In this document: positions 1-11,067 of the stretch, in pieces
Numbering within the stretch: the stretch's first letter is position 1
Layout of the letters: the number at the start of each line of letters is the position of its first letter
DNA from: Caballeronia glathei
Lineage (GTDB): Bacteria; Pseudomonadota; Gammaproteobacteria; Burkholderiales; Burkholderiaceae
DNA: 64,000 bases
Assembly (NCBI RefSeq): GCF_000698595.1
Contig: NZ_JFHC01000025.1
Span: forward strand, 39,089 to 103,088
Direction of reading: 5' to 3'
Program-made: the position numbers and the translations under genes
Notes under the pieces: generated by a model
Seen by the model: the letters and a program-made list of their open reading frames with translations, nothing else
The model's database searches: none
Told to the model about the DNA's origin: nothing

Positions 1-350
1 ACATCGCCGTCGGCTACGTGCTCAACAACATGCGCGTGCGAAGCTGGGAGTTCACCGTCGATGGCGAGACGAAGACCATCGTGATGAAGAACCTCGTCGC
101 GGTGAACGACGCGGATTCCTACTTCGCGTGCGGTCTCGAAGGGCTCGGGCTGATCCAGGGATCGAGCTATACGCTCAAGCCGCATATCGAGCGTGGCGCG
201 TTGCGCGAGGTGCTCAAGGCGTATCCGTCGGATTCGCGCGTCGTGTCGATCCTGTATTCGGCGAACCGCCACCAGCCGCGGCGCGTGCGCGTGTTCATCG
301 ACTGGGTGGCGGCGCTCTATGCCCGGACGCCGTCGCTTCAGGCGGCATAA
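1..350 (+). CDS. LysR-type transcriptional regulator, C-terminal part (5' end outside window)
   Basis: The reading frame is already open at the window edge and ends with TAA at 348-350, so only about 115 C-terminal residues are seen. They match the end of a LysR substrate-binding domain: a VAVNDADSYFACGLEGLGL stretch (the usual 'D..A...AA..G.GI' pattern), then a basic 'SDSRVVSILYSANRHQPRRVRVFIDWV' type ending, which in LysR proteins is the effector-domain helix before the C-terminus. The DNA-binding HTH lies upstream and cannot be seen, so the target is unknown. It converges on the rmd gene with about 50 bp between the stops. Its GC content is like that of its neighbours. Family call is good; regulatory role is unknown. 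Confidence 0.8.
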   Translation, partial: IAVGYVLNNMRVRSWEFTVDGETKTIVMKNLVAVNDADSYFACGLEGLGLIQGSSYTLKPHIERGALREVLKAYPSDSRVVSILYSANRHQPRRVRVFIDWVAALYARTPSLQAA

Positions 351-401
351 CCGGCTCTGCCGATGCCTTCGAGAGTGCGCGGCGCGGGTCTTGTCAGGCG
401 C

Positions 402-1325
402 TCACGCCGCGCTGAAGGGCATGCTCGCGTGCGAGTACATCCATTCGAGCGTCTCGGCGAAGGGCGTGAGCGGCACACGGCCGATCGTCCTGCGCAGCTT
501 GTGATTGGAGCCGACGAGCCGCTCGATTTCATTGCGCCGCATGAAACGCGGATCGACGAACACCTCGATCTCGTAGCCCGCGATGCGCGCAAGCATGGCA
601 AGCACCTCCGAGAGCGACTGGCCCTTGCCCGAGCAGATGTTGAACGTTTCGCCGACGGGCGCCGCGTCGAGCAGCCTTGCATAGGTCGCGACGACATCGC
701 GCACGTCGGAGAAATCGCGGTGCACGTTGAGGTTGCCAAGCGAGATGCGCGGCTCGCGCCGCGCATAATGCGCGACGATCTTCGGCAGCACGTAGTCCTC
801 GGTCTGCCCGACGCCCGTGTAGTTGAACGGGCGCACGAAGAAGACCGGCAGCCGGTCGAGCCACAGGCGCGCCGCGTGCTCCATCGCGAGCTTGCTCACG
901 GCGTAGTCGTTGGCGGGCTGGATAGGCACGTCCTCGTCGATCACTTCAACGCCCGCATTGCCGTACACGTTCGACGTGCTCGCGAGCAGCACCGCGCGCG
1001 GCTTCGCATTAAGGCCCGCGAGCGCATCGAGCAGATTGCGCGTGCCGACGATGTTCACCATGTACGTGCGGCTCGGCGGATTGCCCGTGACATGCGCGGC
1101 GCCGGCGAGATGGACGACCACGTCGGGGCGCGCGTCGTTCACGAACGAGCGCACGGCGTCGGCGTCGAGCAGATCGACAGGCACGCCGACCGCACCGGGC
1201 ACGTCGCCCTCGTCGCGTGCGGGCGAGACCATGCCCCACACGTCATAGCCTTGTTCGGCGAGATGCGCCGCCATGTGGCGGCCCGTGAAGCCCGACAGAC
1301 CGGTGACGAGTGCGCGCCGCGACAT
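402..1325 (-). CDS. rmd: GDP-6-deoxy-D-mannose reductase (GDP-D-rhamnose synthesis), BceM-like
   Basis: 307-residue short-chain dehydrogenase of the extended type. It should reduce GDP-4-keto-6-deoxymannose to GDP-D-rhamnose in the cytosol, the step after GDP-mannose dehydratase. Visible features are the N-terminal nucleotide-binding GxxGxxG (G9, G12, G15), a Ser/Thr cluster at 116-118 and the YxxxK catalytic pair Y141/K145. The ATG at 1325 is preferred over one ten codons upstream, because the upstream start would lie inside gmd; the chosen start is 7 bp after the gmd stop. It is last in the leftward run acyltransferase-SGNH hydrolase-gmd-rmd, which is probably one transcript. D-rhamnose is a known cepacian sugar and the gene order equals bce-II, so this is probably bceM. 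Confidence 0.93.
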   Translation of the reverse strand: MSRRALVTGLSGFTGRHMAAHLAEQGYDVWGMVSPARDEGDVPGAVGVPVDLLDADAVRSFVNDARPDVVVHLAGAAHVTGNPPSRTYMVNIVGTRNLLDALAGLNAKPRAVLLASTSNVYGNAGVEVIDEDVPIQPANDYAVSKLAMEHAARLWLDRLPVFFVRPFNYTGVGQTEDYVLPKIVAHYARREPRISLGNLNVHRDFSDVRDVVATYARLLDAAPVGETFNICSGKGQSLSEVLAMLARIAGYEIEVFVDPRFMRRNEIERLVGSNHKLRRTIGRVPLTPFAETLEWMYSHASMPFSAA

Positions 1326-1332
1326 GGGGTTC

Positions 1333-3106
<1,774 letters not shown>

Positions 3107-3110
<4 letters not shown>

Positions 3111-4243
3111 GATGCGCGTCCCGTCGATGCGGGCGCCGAAGCTGCCGCGTGGCCATGCGCCTGCGCCTTCGACTTGCGCGCGCCGTGAATCAGCGGCCGC
3201 TCGAGCAGGAACCAGCTGACGCTCGCATAGGCGAGCGTGATCGCAAGCCCCAGCGCGGCCGTGCTGGCGCGGCCGAGATGCGTGTGCTCCCACAGCACGT
3301 AGAGGAAGCTCAGATGCACGAGGTAGATCGTGTAGCTGATCGTGCCGATATAGACGAGCACGGGGTTGCACAGCACGCGCTTCAGCAAGCCCTTGCTTTC
3401 GATTGCGAGCACGACCATCGACGTGCACAGCAGCAGCGAGATGCTGTAGAGCGCGGCGTTCGAAAGCGGCGTGTTTGCAGCGCGAAAGCGCGGAAAGCTC
3501 ACGTGCAGCCACGCAAGAATGGCGAGACCGACGATCACGCCCAGCACGGCGGGCTTGACGAGCCGCGCGAGCGCCTGGCTGTCGCGGCGCACGAGCACCG
3601 AAAGCAGCGCGCCCGCGCACAGCAGGTCCATGCGAAACGGCGTCAGGTAGTAGATCGGCCAGAACGAATCCAGGTGGGGCGTGGCGGCGGCGCGCAGGAG
3701 CGGCGTGACGACGATCGCGGCAGCCGCGATGATTCCGAGCGCGCGCTCCGAAGTGAACAGCACGACGAACGGCCACACGAGATAGAACTGCTCCTCGACG
3801 GCGAGCGACCACAGCACGTTGAGGCTCGGATGCCCGATGTCGCCGAGCGACTGGCCGATGTTGACCGCGAAGAACACGAACCACGGCCAGTGCGCGAGCC
3901 AGCCGAGGCCGAAGAGAATCGACGAAAGAACCAGCAGCAGCACGTACGGCGGCAGGATGCGCCGCGCACGGCGCGCGTAGAAATGCGTGAAATAGGACTG
4001 TCCGCGCGCCTTGCGCTCGAGCAGGATGCCGGTGATCAGAAAGCCGCTCATCACGAAGAAGAGGTCGACGCCGAGCCACAGCGGCAGCTTTAGCGCGTGC
4101 TGTGAAAAGACGGCGAGCACTGCGATGGCACGCAGGCCATCGAGCGCGACGATACGGTGTGAGCCGGGTGCTGTCGGCATGGAATGCGACAGGGGTAAAT
4201 GCGAAACGGGTGACGTTGCGGATGACGTTGCCAATGCCTTCAT
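3107..4243 (-). CDS. bceO: Membrane O-acyltransferase, acyltransferase-3 family (OafA/BceO-like)
   Basis: 378-residue integral membrane protein of the acyltransferase_3 family. It opens with the typical RIVALDGLRAIAVLAV segment, followed by SQHAL with the conserved His, a GVDLFFVMSGFLITGIL segment, a basic RARRILPPY loop, and an SLAVEEQFYLVWP motif mid-protein. About ten hydrophobic segments are visible. It probably moves acetyl groups across the inner membrane onto lipid-linked or nascent polysaccharide; cepacian is known to be O-acetylated. The ATG at 4243 has AGGGGAA about 9 bases upstream and is preferred over one 16 codons earlier. It heads the leftward operon with the SGNH hydrolase, gmd and rmd, opposite the beta-propeller gene. 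The symbol is by synteny with bce-II. Confidence 0.88.
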
Positions 4244-4739
4244 CGACGGTTCCCCTACAGAGATCTGGCATGTGCGGGACGCTTGGTGCAATGGCGATTC
4301 TAGGGAAAAGAAAACCGAAAAATATTGGGTGGATAATTCGTCCGGATTTAAAAATTCCCGATTCCCGAGTCGCGCAATAAAAATCGCATATGAGGCTAAT
4401 TATTTATTCGAAAAAAACCGGTGCATAAAGGATCGGAGCCTTGTCGTGTCAGCCTCGCGCCGCTTTGGTGCAGAAAATCGGGTGCAATCGCATGCGCCGG
4501 AAAAATAATGGCGATTTACATCTTTTACGAATGCGCGCACCTGCGTGGCTTCTCTTTATTTCCGATTTTTTTGGATTAATTGATCGGTAATCTCACTCGC
4601 GTCGATCAATGCCGTGTCGATACCCGGCCATTGCCCGGTCCGGCGCGATTCGACCCGGGCGGCCGGCCTGCGCCGTCTCGGCGGCCGCCCCCTTTTCCCC
4701 GTTGCGCACATGAACGCGCTTCTCTGATGGAGAAACAAT
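4244..4739. promoter_or_regulatory. Divergent intergenic region between the acyltransferase and beta-propeller operons
   Basis: 496 bp with a marked AT-rich core (about 4310-4580), unlike the surrounding coding DNA. It must hold the promoters for the leftward bceO-gmd-rmd run and the rightward propeller-flippase-glycosyltransferase run. An 8-bp inverted repeat ATTGATCG / CGATCAAT (4579-4586 and 4603-4610, 16-base spacer) is a candidate operator. No confident -35/-10 pair could be assigned and no gene is seen. Confidence 0.6.
4579..4610. promoter_or_regulatory. Inverted repeat, candidate operator
   Basis: ATTGATCG at 4579-4586 is repeated in inverted form as CGATCAAT at 4603-4610, with 16 bases between. 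It lies about 130 bp upstream of the beta-propeller start in the divergent promoter region. The 24-bp centre-to-centre spacing (about two helical turns) would suit a dimeric or tetrameric regulator. The binding protein is unknown. Confidence 0.35.
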
Positions 4740-6938
4740 TTGCGGCGTCTTTCGATCCTGACATCGATGCTGAAACTGTTCTGCGCGCTGGGCGCGCTCG
4801 CATGCATCCATGCATCGGAGGCGGCGCCGCGCGTGCTCGACGCCCGCACATCGTGGATCGGCAACACGTTTGGCTACGGGCAGGGCACGTGGGCACAGAT
4901 CAACATCACGGCGATCGCGGTGACGCCCGACGGACGCGTCTTCACCAATGCGCCGTGGGACGAAAGCGGCGCCGAAGCGAGCGTCTACAAGAACGGACAG
5001 ATGCTCGGCTTTGCGGGCGGCACGCACGGCTGGGGCAACTATGGCGGCAACGCGATCGCCGTGAACAAGCGCTATGCGTTCATCGCGATCGCCGTGGGCA
5101 ACGAGAAGGGGCGCCTCGTCAAGCCGGGCGTGTGGCCCGGATCGGGGCGCCAGTGGTTCGGCGTATCGCGGCGCGAGCTGGGTGAAACGAAGCGCGCGGC
5201 GCCTTTTCGCAGCACGGATGCGGCCGATGCGAAGGACCCGCATGCGGTGCTCGCGTCGAGCTTCCTGACCATCAACGAAGCGCCGACGGACAAGCGCGAG
5301 GACATTGGCGGGCTCGCCGCAAGCGACGCCTTGCTGTATGTCTCGAACACGACGCAGGACCGCATCGAGGTGTACGACGCCGATTCGATGCAGAAGAAGC
5401 GCCAATGGGATGCGCATGAGCCGGGGCGTCTCGCGCTCGCATCGGACGGCTCGCTGTGGGCGTTGCTCGACAGCCTGGGCGAGAACCCGCGCCTCGTGCA
5501 TTACTCGGCTTCCGGCGCGCCGCTGGACGACGCCCCGGCCTTGCCGAAGGACACGCTCGCCGCCGATATCGCGACAGACGGTCAAGGGCGCCTCCTCGTC
5601 GCCGACAACGGCGTGCGCCAGCAGGTCCTCATCTTCACGCGCGACGGCCGCGGCTACCGCGAGTCGGGCACGCTCGGCGAACGCGGCGGAATCTTCTCGG
5701 GGACCGCCGGCAAGCCCGGGCCGCAGCGCTTCAACGGGCTCACGGGCGTGGGCGTCGATGCGGCGGGCAATGTCTATGTGTCGACGAACGGCATCGGTGT
5801 GCGCCACGACACGATCGGCGCGGGGCTCGGCGCGACGCTCGAGAGCTATGCGCCCGACGGCCGCCGCCTCTGGCAGGTGCAGGGCCTCCTGTTCGTCGAC
5901 GGCGCCTGGATCGATCCGTCGCGCCCGAACAGCGTCTACACGGGCAACAAGCGCTTCGAGCTCGACTTGTCGAAGCCGCCGGGCGAGGAGTGGAAGTACG
6001 CGGGCTTCCTGACGGGCCGCTTCAGGTATCCGGACGACCCGGTCTTTCACACCGACCAGTGGCCCGGCATGCCGATCGCGCGAAAGCTCGACGGCCGCAC
6101 GTTCCTCTATCTCACCGACATGTACGCCGATCACCTGAAGATCTATCGCTTCGATGCGAAGCGCGACGGCGAACTCGCGATTCCATCGGGCTTCATCGCC
6201 GGGCGCGCGCGCCCCGTCGAGCATGTGCCGAACCGGCCGCCCGCAGGCGACTGGATCTGGCGCGATACGAACGGCAATGGCCGCTTCGACGCCGGCGAGT
6301 TCCAGCTGAACACGGGCACGGCGCGCATCGCGGGCGGCTGGGGCTGGTGGGTCGATACGAAGGGCGACATCTGGCGCACGAGCGACGTGAAGGGCATCCG
6401 GCGCCTGCGCTATGGCGGAGTCGACCAGGCGGGCAACCCGGTCTACGACGTTGCGAAGATCACGTCCTATGCAATGCCGGCGCCCTTCACCGAACTGCGC
6501 CGCGCGATCTACGACGCCGACACCGACTCGCTCTACGTGAGCGGCTACACCGCGGACGAGCCGCCCGATCGCGGCTTCTGGAAGGAGGTCGGCAGGCGGT
6601 TCGTGCGCTACGACCACTGGTCGACGAACCCCACGCAACGCTATGCGATCGACCTGCCCTGGGACACGAAAGCCAAGCCCGTATCCACGCTCATCGGCTT
6701 CACGGTGGAAGGGCGGTACGTGTTCGCCGTGGAGCCTGTCGGCACCGTGCATGTGTACGACAAGGACTCGGGCCAGGAGCTCGGCGTGATCAAGCCGGGC
6801 CCCGAAGTGGGCGGCGCGTCGGGCTGGGTGGATGTGCCCAACGGCATCAGCGCGAGCAGGCGGCCTGATGGCGAGTACCTCGTGTTCGTTGAAGAAGACG
6901 CCCGCGGGAAAGTGATGATGTATCGCTGGAAGCCCTGA
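4740..6938 (+). CDS. Secreted beta-propeller-like protein of the cepacian module (BceP position), function unknown
   Basis: 732 residues. The TTG at 4740 is chosen because GGAG sits 7 bases upstream; an internal ATG at 4767 would also leave a complete signal peptide (hydrophobic LFCALGALACIHASEA) but has no ribosome site. The mature protein has repeated blade-like stretches (for example AVTPDGRVF, LALASDGSLWALLD, IATDGQGRLLVADNG, GVDAAGNVYVST), typical of NHL/SMP30-type propellers. At about residues 509-520 there is an EF-hand-like calcium loop, DTNGNGRFDAGEF. It stands first in a rightward run with the flippase (25 bp downstream) and the two-domain glycosyltransferase. A periplasmic or extracellular role in polysaccharide binding, processing or export is inferred; no enzyme active site is recognised. 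Confidence 0.8.
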   Translation: MRRLSILTSMLKLFCALGALACIHASEAAPRVLDARTSWIGNTFGYGQGTWAQINITAIAVTPDGRVFTNAPWDESGAEASVYKNGQMLGFAGGTHGWGNYGGNAIAVNKRYAFIAIAVGNEKGRLVKPGVWPGSGRQWFGVSRRELGETKRAAPFRSTDAADAKDPHAVLASSFLTINEAPTDKREDIGGLAASDALLYVSNTTQDRIEVYDADSMQKKRQWDAHEPGRLALASDGSLWALLDSLGENPRLVHYSASGAPLDDAPALPKDTLAADIATDGQGRLLVADNGVRQQVLIFTRDGRGYRESGTLGERGGIFSGTAGKPGPQRFNGLTGVGVDAAGNVYVSTNGIGVRHDTIGAGLGATLESYAPDGRRLWQVQGLLFVDGAWIDPSRPNSVYTGNKRFELDLSKPPGEEWKYAGFLTGRFRYPDDPVFHTDQWPGMPIARKLDGRTFLYLTDMYADHLKIYRFDAKRDGELAIPSGFIAGRARPVEHVPNRPPAGDWIWRDTNGNGRFDAGEFQLNTGTARIAGGWGWWVDTKGDIWRTSDVKGIRRLRYGGVDQAGNPVYDVAKITSYAMPAPFTELRRAIYDADTDSLYVSGYTADEPPDRGFWKEVGRRFVRYDHWSTNPTQRYAIDLPWDTKAKPVSTLIGFTVEGRYVFAVEPVGTVHVYDKDSGQELGVIKPGPEVGGASGWVDVPNGISASRRPDGEYLVFVEEDARGKVMMYRWKP

Positions 6939-6963
6939 TTGCAGCGAAGCTCGAGAGGAAGCG

Positions 6964-8475
6964 ATGGACAAGAGCATGGTGAAGAACGTGGCGATCAACT
7001 TCTCGGGACTGGTCCTGCCGACCTTCGTCTCGCTGGTGACCGTGCCCGCGTACATACATCTCGTGGGCGTGGAGCGATACGGGGTGATCAGCCTCGTGTG
7101 GACGCTGATCGGCTATTTCGGCTTTCTCGATCTCGGCATGAGCATGGCCGCGCAGCATCAGATCTCGAAGGCGCATGCAGCGGGCGACCCGGCGCAACGC
7201 TCGCGCGTGTTCTGGAGCGCGGTGTGGCTGAACTTCGGCACCGGTATCGCGGGCGGCCTCCTCATCTACTTCGGCGCGTTCGCGTACACCGCCTATTTCG
7301 CGCATTCCGAAGCAAGCATGCAGCATGAAGTCTATCTCGCGCTGCCCTGGCTCGCCATCGCGATTCCGCTTGCGAACGTGTCGTGGGTCTTCGCGGGCGC
7401 GATCAACGGCATGGAGCGCTTCGGGGTCTACAACACCAACCAGACGATCGGCACGTTTCTCTTTCAGCTGCTGCCGCTCGGCGCCGCGTGGCTCATCGCG
7501 CCCAACCTGCAGACGGTGCTTGCCGCCGCGGTGCTCGCGCGCCTGATCGCGGCCGTGCTGCTCGCACGGGCGAGCTTCAAGGTGCTTCAGATCGAACGCG
7601 TGGAGTGGCCGCAGCGCGGCGTCGCAGGCGGACTGTTCAAGTTCGGCGGGTGGATGCTGGTTTCATCGATGACCAGCATGATCACCGACTCGCTCGATCG
7701 CGTGCTGCTCGGCGCGCATCTCGGCGCGCGCTTCGTCACCTACTACACGGTGCCGCAGAACCTCGTCACGCGCCTGAACATGCTGCCGAACGCGCTCGTG
7801 CGCACGCTCTTTCCGCGTCTGTCGGCCATCAGGCGCGAGGACGCGGACGGCATGGTGCGCAAGTCGCTCGAATTCCTGAACGGCGTGTTCACGCCGATTG
7901 CGATCTTCGCGATGCTCGTGCTCGCGCCGTTCCTGCATGTATGGGTGGGCCGCGAAATCGCCATTGCGAGCGCACCGGTGGGCCGCATCCTGATCATCGG
8001 CGTGTGGCTCGTCGGTCAGGCGAGCGTCACGCGAATCATGATCCAGTCGCAGATCAATCCGGCGACGGCCGCCCGCGTCGGCCTGTTCCAGTTGCCGCTC
8101 TTCGTCGGGGCGCTGTGGCTCGGCATCGCGCACTACGGGCTCATCGGCGCCGCGAGCGTGGTCGCGTTGCGCTCGCTGCTCGACTACAGCGTGCTGCTGT
8201 GGATGTCGCGCATTCACGCGCGCCCCATCGCGCTCGACATGCTTACCCATCTCGCCTTCCTGCTGGCAAGCCTCGGCGTTGCGAGCGCGATCGATGCCAT
8301 CGCGAATCCGCTGCGCGCGATTGCCGCTGCGGCGGCGCTCGCAAGCATCAACGCGGGATGGTCGGTTCTTACGCGCCCCGAGTTGCGTTCGATTGCGCGG
8401 GGGCTCCTGCGCAAGCTGAGTGAACGCGTGAGGGGCCGCGCGAATGTGCCTGTGAAGGCGAGGAGAGACGCATGA
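6964..8475 (+). CDS. bceQ: Polysaccharide repeat-unit flippase (Wzx), BceQ-like
   Basis: 503-residue membrane protein of the polysaccharide-transport (PST/MATE-like) family, with about 12-14 hydrophobic segments. The N-terminus (VAINFSGLVLPTFVSLVTVPAYIHLVGVERYG) is the usual Wzx start, with the conserved 'G...YG' at the end of the second segment, and FGFLDLGMS follows. It should move undecaprenyl-linked heptasaccharide repeat units to the periplasmic face. The ATG follows a GAGGAAG ribosome site. It lies between the propeller gene and the dual glycosyltransferase, whose ATG overlaps its stop (ATGA). The name is by synteny with bce-II; flippase function is a family-level call. Confidence 0.9.
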   Translation: MDKSMVKNVAINFSGLVLPTFVSLVTVPAYIHLVGVERYGVISLVWTLIGYFGFLDLGMSMAAQHQISKAHAAGDPAQRSRVFWSAVWLNFGTGIAGGLLIYFGAFAYTAYFAHSEASMQHEVYLALPWLAIAIPLANVSWVFAGAINGMERFGVYNTNQTIGTFLFQLLPLGAAWLIAPNLQTVLAAAVLARLIAAVLLARASFKVLQIERVEWPQRGVAGGLFKFGGWMLVSSMTSMITDSLDRVLLGAHLGARFVTYYTVPQNLVTRLNMLPNALVRTLFPRLSAIRREDADGMVRKSLEFLNGVFTPIAIFAMLVLAPFLHVWVGREIAIASAPVGRILIIGVWLVGQASVTRIMIQSQINPATAARVGLFQLPLFVGALWLGIAHYGLIGAASVVALRSLLDYSVLLWMSRIHARPIALDMLTHLAFLLASLGVASAIDAIANPLRAIAAAAALASINAGWSVLTRPELRSIARGLLRKLSERVRGRANVPVKARRDA

Positions 8476-10958
8476 CTCAGACTGTCGACGAAGTGCTCAT
8501 CGAGCCCGCGCAAACCCGACTCGACCTGCGCGAACCGCCGCCCGTCGGGATGCCCGGTGCCCGGCCCGTGCGCGCCGAGCGCGCGGCGCCGAAAGTGCCG
8601 CGCGTGGCGATCGTGCATGACTGGCTCGTCGCCTACGCGGGTGCCGAGCGCGTGCTGGAGCAGATCATCGCGTGCTTTCCGGATGCCGACATCTTCAGCG
8701 TGGTCGACTTCATGGACGAGCGCGCATGCCTGCAGGGCAAGCGCGTGACGACATCGTTCATCCAGAAGCTGCCGTTCGCAAAGAAGAAGTATCGCGGCTA
8801 CCTGCCGCTCATGCCGCTTGCGATCGAGCAGCTCGACGTGTCGGGCTACGACCTCGTGATATCGAGCAGCCACGCGGTGGCGAAGGGCGTGCTGACGGGC
8901 CCCGACCAGATTCACATCAGCTACGTGCATTCGCCGATCCGCTATGCATGGGACCTGCAGCACCAGTACCTCCGGCAGTCGAACCTGACTGCGGGCATGA
9001 AGTCGATGATGGCGCGCATCGTGCTGCATTACATGCGCACCTGGGACATTCGCACGTCGAATTCGGTGGACCACTTCATCGCGAACTCGGCGTTCATCGC
9101 GCGGCGCATTCACAAGGTGTATCACCGCGACGCGCACGTGATCTTCCCGCCCGTCGACGTGGATGCGTTCCAGCTCAACGAGATCAAGGACGACTTCTAT
9201 CTGACGGCATCGAGAATGGTGCCGTACAAGAAGATCGACCTGATCGTCGAGGCGTTCGCGAAGATGCCCGAGCGAAGGCTCGTCGTGATCGGCGACGGCC
9301 CCGACATGCGCAAGATCCGCGCGAAGGCGTCGCCGAACGTGGAGATCATGGGCTATCAGCCGTTCTCGGTGCTGCACGACAGAATGCGGCGGGCCAAGGC
9401 GTTCGTATTCGCGGCGGAGGAAGACTTCGGCATTTCGGTCGTGGAGGCGCAGGCCTGCGGCACGCCCGTGATCGCCTATGGAAAGGGCGGGGCGCTCGAG
9501 ACCGTGCGTGATGCGTCGCATGCGGAGCCTACGGGAATCTTTTTCGACGAGCAGAGCATCGAGTCGATCGTCGATGCGGTGCAGGAGTTCGAACTGGGTG
9601 CGGTGGCGTTTCGCCCCGCCGACTGTCGCGCGAACGCGCAGCGGTTTTCGATCGGGCATTTCCGCGAGTCGCTGCGCGCGCATGTCGGGCACGTCGCGCC
9701 GCATTTCGTGCTGCCGCCGATGCGCGAGGACGACATCGACGATCGCAAGGGCGAGGTCAAGGAAGCCGCGCAGGCCAGCGATTTGCGCGTGCTTGCCGTG
9801 GATCAGAGCGGTGCGCTGGGCGGCGCGGAACTGTCGATGCTCGAAGTCGTGAAGAACATGCGCGGCGACGTGCAGACGCTTCTCTTCGACGATGGCCCCT
9901 TTCGCATCGCGCTGGAAGCGGTCGGCGTGAAGGTCGACGTGCTCGACGGCGCCGCGCTCGGCAACGTGCGCAAGGATGGCATCAAGCGCCCGGGCGCCGG
10001 GATGCTCGGCGGCGTGCTGAAGCTTTTGCGCGGCACGCTCGCGAAGTCGCGCGACGCCGATGTCATCTATGTGAACACGCAGCGCGCGATGGTGATCGGA
10101 GCGATCGCCGGGCTGATATCGAGGCGGCCGGTAGTGTGGCATCTGCGCGATATCGTGAGCGAGGACCACTTCGGGCGCACGCAGCTGACGATCATCAAGT
10201 GGTGCACGAAGCTGATGCTCGAGCACGTGATCGCCAACTCGACGGCTTCGGCCACCGCCGTGACCGCGCTCACGCGGCTGCGCGAAGAGCGGCTCGACGT
10301 CGTGTTCAACGGCATTTCCGCCGACCCGTTCACGGATCTCGAAGCGGTTGCGCAGCACGAGCTGCGTGACCGTTTCGGGTTGCCGCGCGACGCGTTTCTC
10401 GTCGGCTCGTTCAGCCGGCTCGCGCGATGGAAGGGGCAGCACGTCCTGCTCGAGGCGCTGCGCGAATGTCCGGAGATGCACGCGGTGTTCGTCGGCGCGG
10501 CGCTCTTCGGCGAGGACGCGTACGAGGCCGAACTGCGCGCGTTCGTGGCCGAGCACGGGCTCGCGGACCGGGTGCACTTCCTCGGCTTTCAGCATGACAT
10601 CGCGGCGTGCATGAAGGCCGTCGATATCGTGACGCACACGTCGATCATGCCGGAGCCGTTCGGCCGCGTGATCATCGAAGGGATGCTTTCGAAGCGGCCG
10701 GTCGTCGCCGCCCGCGCGGGCGGCGTGATCGACATCGTCAAGGACCGGGAGAACGCGATCCTTTGCGAACCCGGCGACGCACGCGCGCTCGCGCAGGCGC
10801 TCGACGAACTGGCGGGCGACGCGTCGCTGCGGGAGCGTCTCGTTCACGCGGGGTATGCGAATGCGGTAAACCGCTTCGGCACGCGGCGCTATGTCGAGAG
10901 CGTGGAGAAGATCCTGAACCGGGTGGCGTCGAAGAAGCGGCGGCGTGTGGCCGTCTGA
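8472..10958 (+). CDS. bceR: Two-domain family-4 glycosyltransferase, BceR-like
   Basis: 828 residues containing two complete GT-B glycosyltransferase units. The first (about residues 38-400) starts VAIVHDWLVAYAGAERVLEQI and has a donor site EEDFGISVVEAQACGTPVIAY of the EX7E type. The second (about 440-820) starts LAVDQSGALGGAELSMLEVV and has EPFGRVIIEGMLSKRPVVAA. The two halves share only fold-level likeness, so they probably add two different sugars. The ATG overlaps the flippase stop by four bases (ATGA) and has GAGGAGAG upstream. It ends the operon; two strong hairpins follow at 10980-11044. In cepacian producers bceR is described as a bifunctional glycosyltransferase, which fits the size. 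Donors and linkages cannot be read from the sequence. Confidence 0.92.
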   Translation: MTQTVDEVLIEPAQTRLDLREPPPVGMPGARPVRAERAAPKVPRVAIVHDWLVAYAGAERVLEQIIACFPDADIFSVVDFMDERACLQGKRVTTSFIQKLPFAKKKYRGYLPLMPLAIEQLDVSGYDLVISSSHAVAKGVLTGPDQIHISYVHSPIRYAWDLQHQYLRQSNLTAGMKSMMARIVLHYMRTWDIRTSNSVDHFIANSAFIARRIHKVYHRDAHVIFPPVDVDAFQLNEIKDDFYLTASRMVPYKKIDLIVEAFAKMPERRLVVIGDGPDMRKIRAKASPNVEIMGYQPFSVLHDRMRRAKAFVFAAEEDFGISVVEAQACGTPVIAYGKGGALETVRDASHAEPTGIFFDEQSIESIVDAVQEFELGAVAFRPADCRANAQRFSIGHFRESLRAHVGHVAPHFVLPPMREDDIDDRKGEVKEAAQASDLRVLAVDQSGALGGAELSMLEVVKNMRGDVQTLLFDDGPFRIALEAVGVKVDVLDGAALGNVRKDGIKRPGAGMLGGVLKLLRGTLAKSRDADVIYVNTQRAMVIGAIAGLISRRPVVWHLRDIVSEDHFGRTQLTIIKWCTKLMLEHVIANSTASATAVTALTRLREERLDVVFNGISADPFTDLEAVAQHELRDRFGLPRDAFLVGSFSRLARWKGQHVLLEALRECPEMHAVFVGAALFGEDAYEAELRAFVAEHGLADRVHFLGFQHDIAACMKAVDIVTHTSIMPEPFGRVIIEGMLSKRPVVAARAGGVIDIVKDRENAILCEPGDARALAQALDELAGDASLRERLVHAGYANAVNRFGTRRYVESVEKILNRVASKKRRRVAV

Positions 10959-10979
10959 AGGCGGTCTGAAGGCGGACGA

Positions 10980-11044
10980 GGCTCCGGGCAGAAATCCCGG
11001 AGCCGTCTGTCAGCGTCGTCCTGCGCAAGGGCGACGCTGACAGA
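10980..11044. terminator. Twin hairpins between convergent genes, probable bidirectional terminator
   Basis: Two stem-loops stand back to back. The first has the 9-bp stem GGCTCCGGG / CCCGGAGCC (10980-11004). The second has the 13-bp perfect stem TCTGTCAGCGTCG / CGACGCTGACAGA (11006-11018 and 11032-11044). They fill the gap between the stops of bceR and the leftward acyltransferase. There is no long T-run on either side, so they may act by blocking read-through rather than as classic intrinsic terminators. Confidence 0.6.
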
Positions 11045-11067
11045 TCAGGCGAAGCGCGGGGAACGCC

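Noticed and set aside
8214..10847. An 877-codon - strand frame opposite bceR
   Set aside because: Low-complexity Arg/His/Asp translation, no ribosome site, and the + strand encodes an intact two-domain glycosyltransferase.
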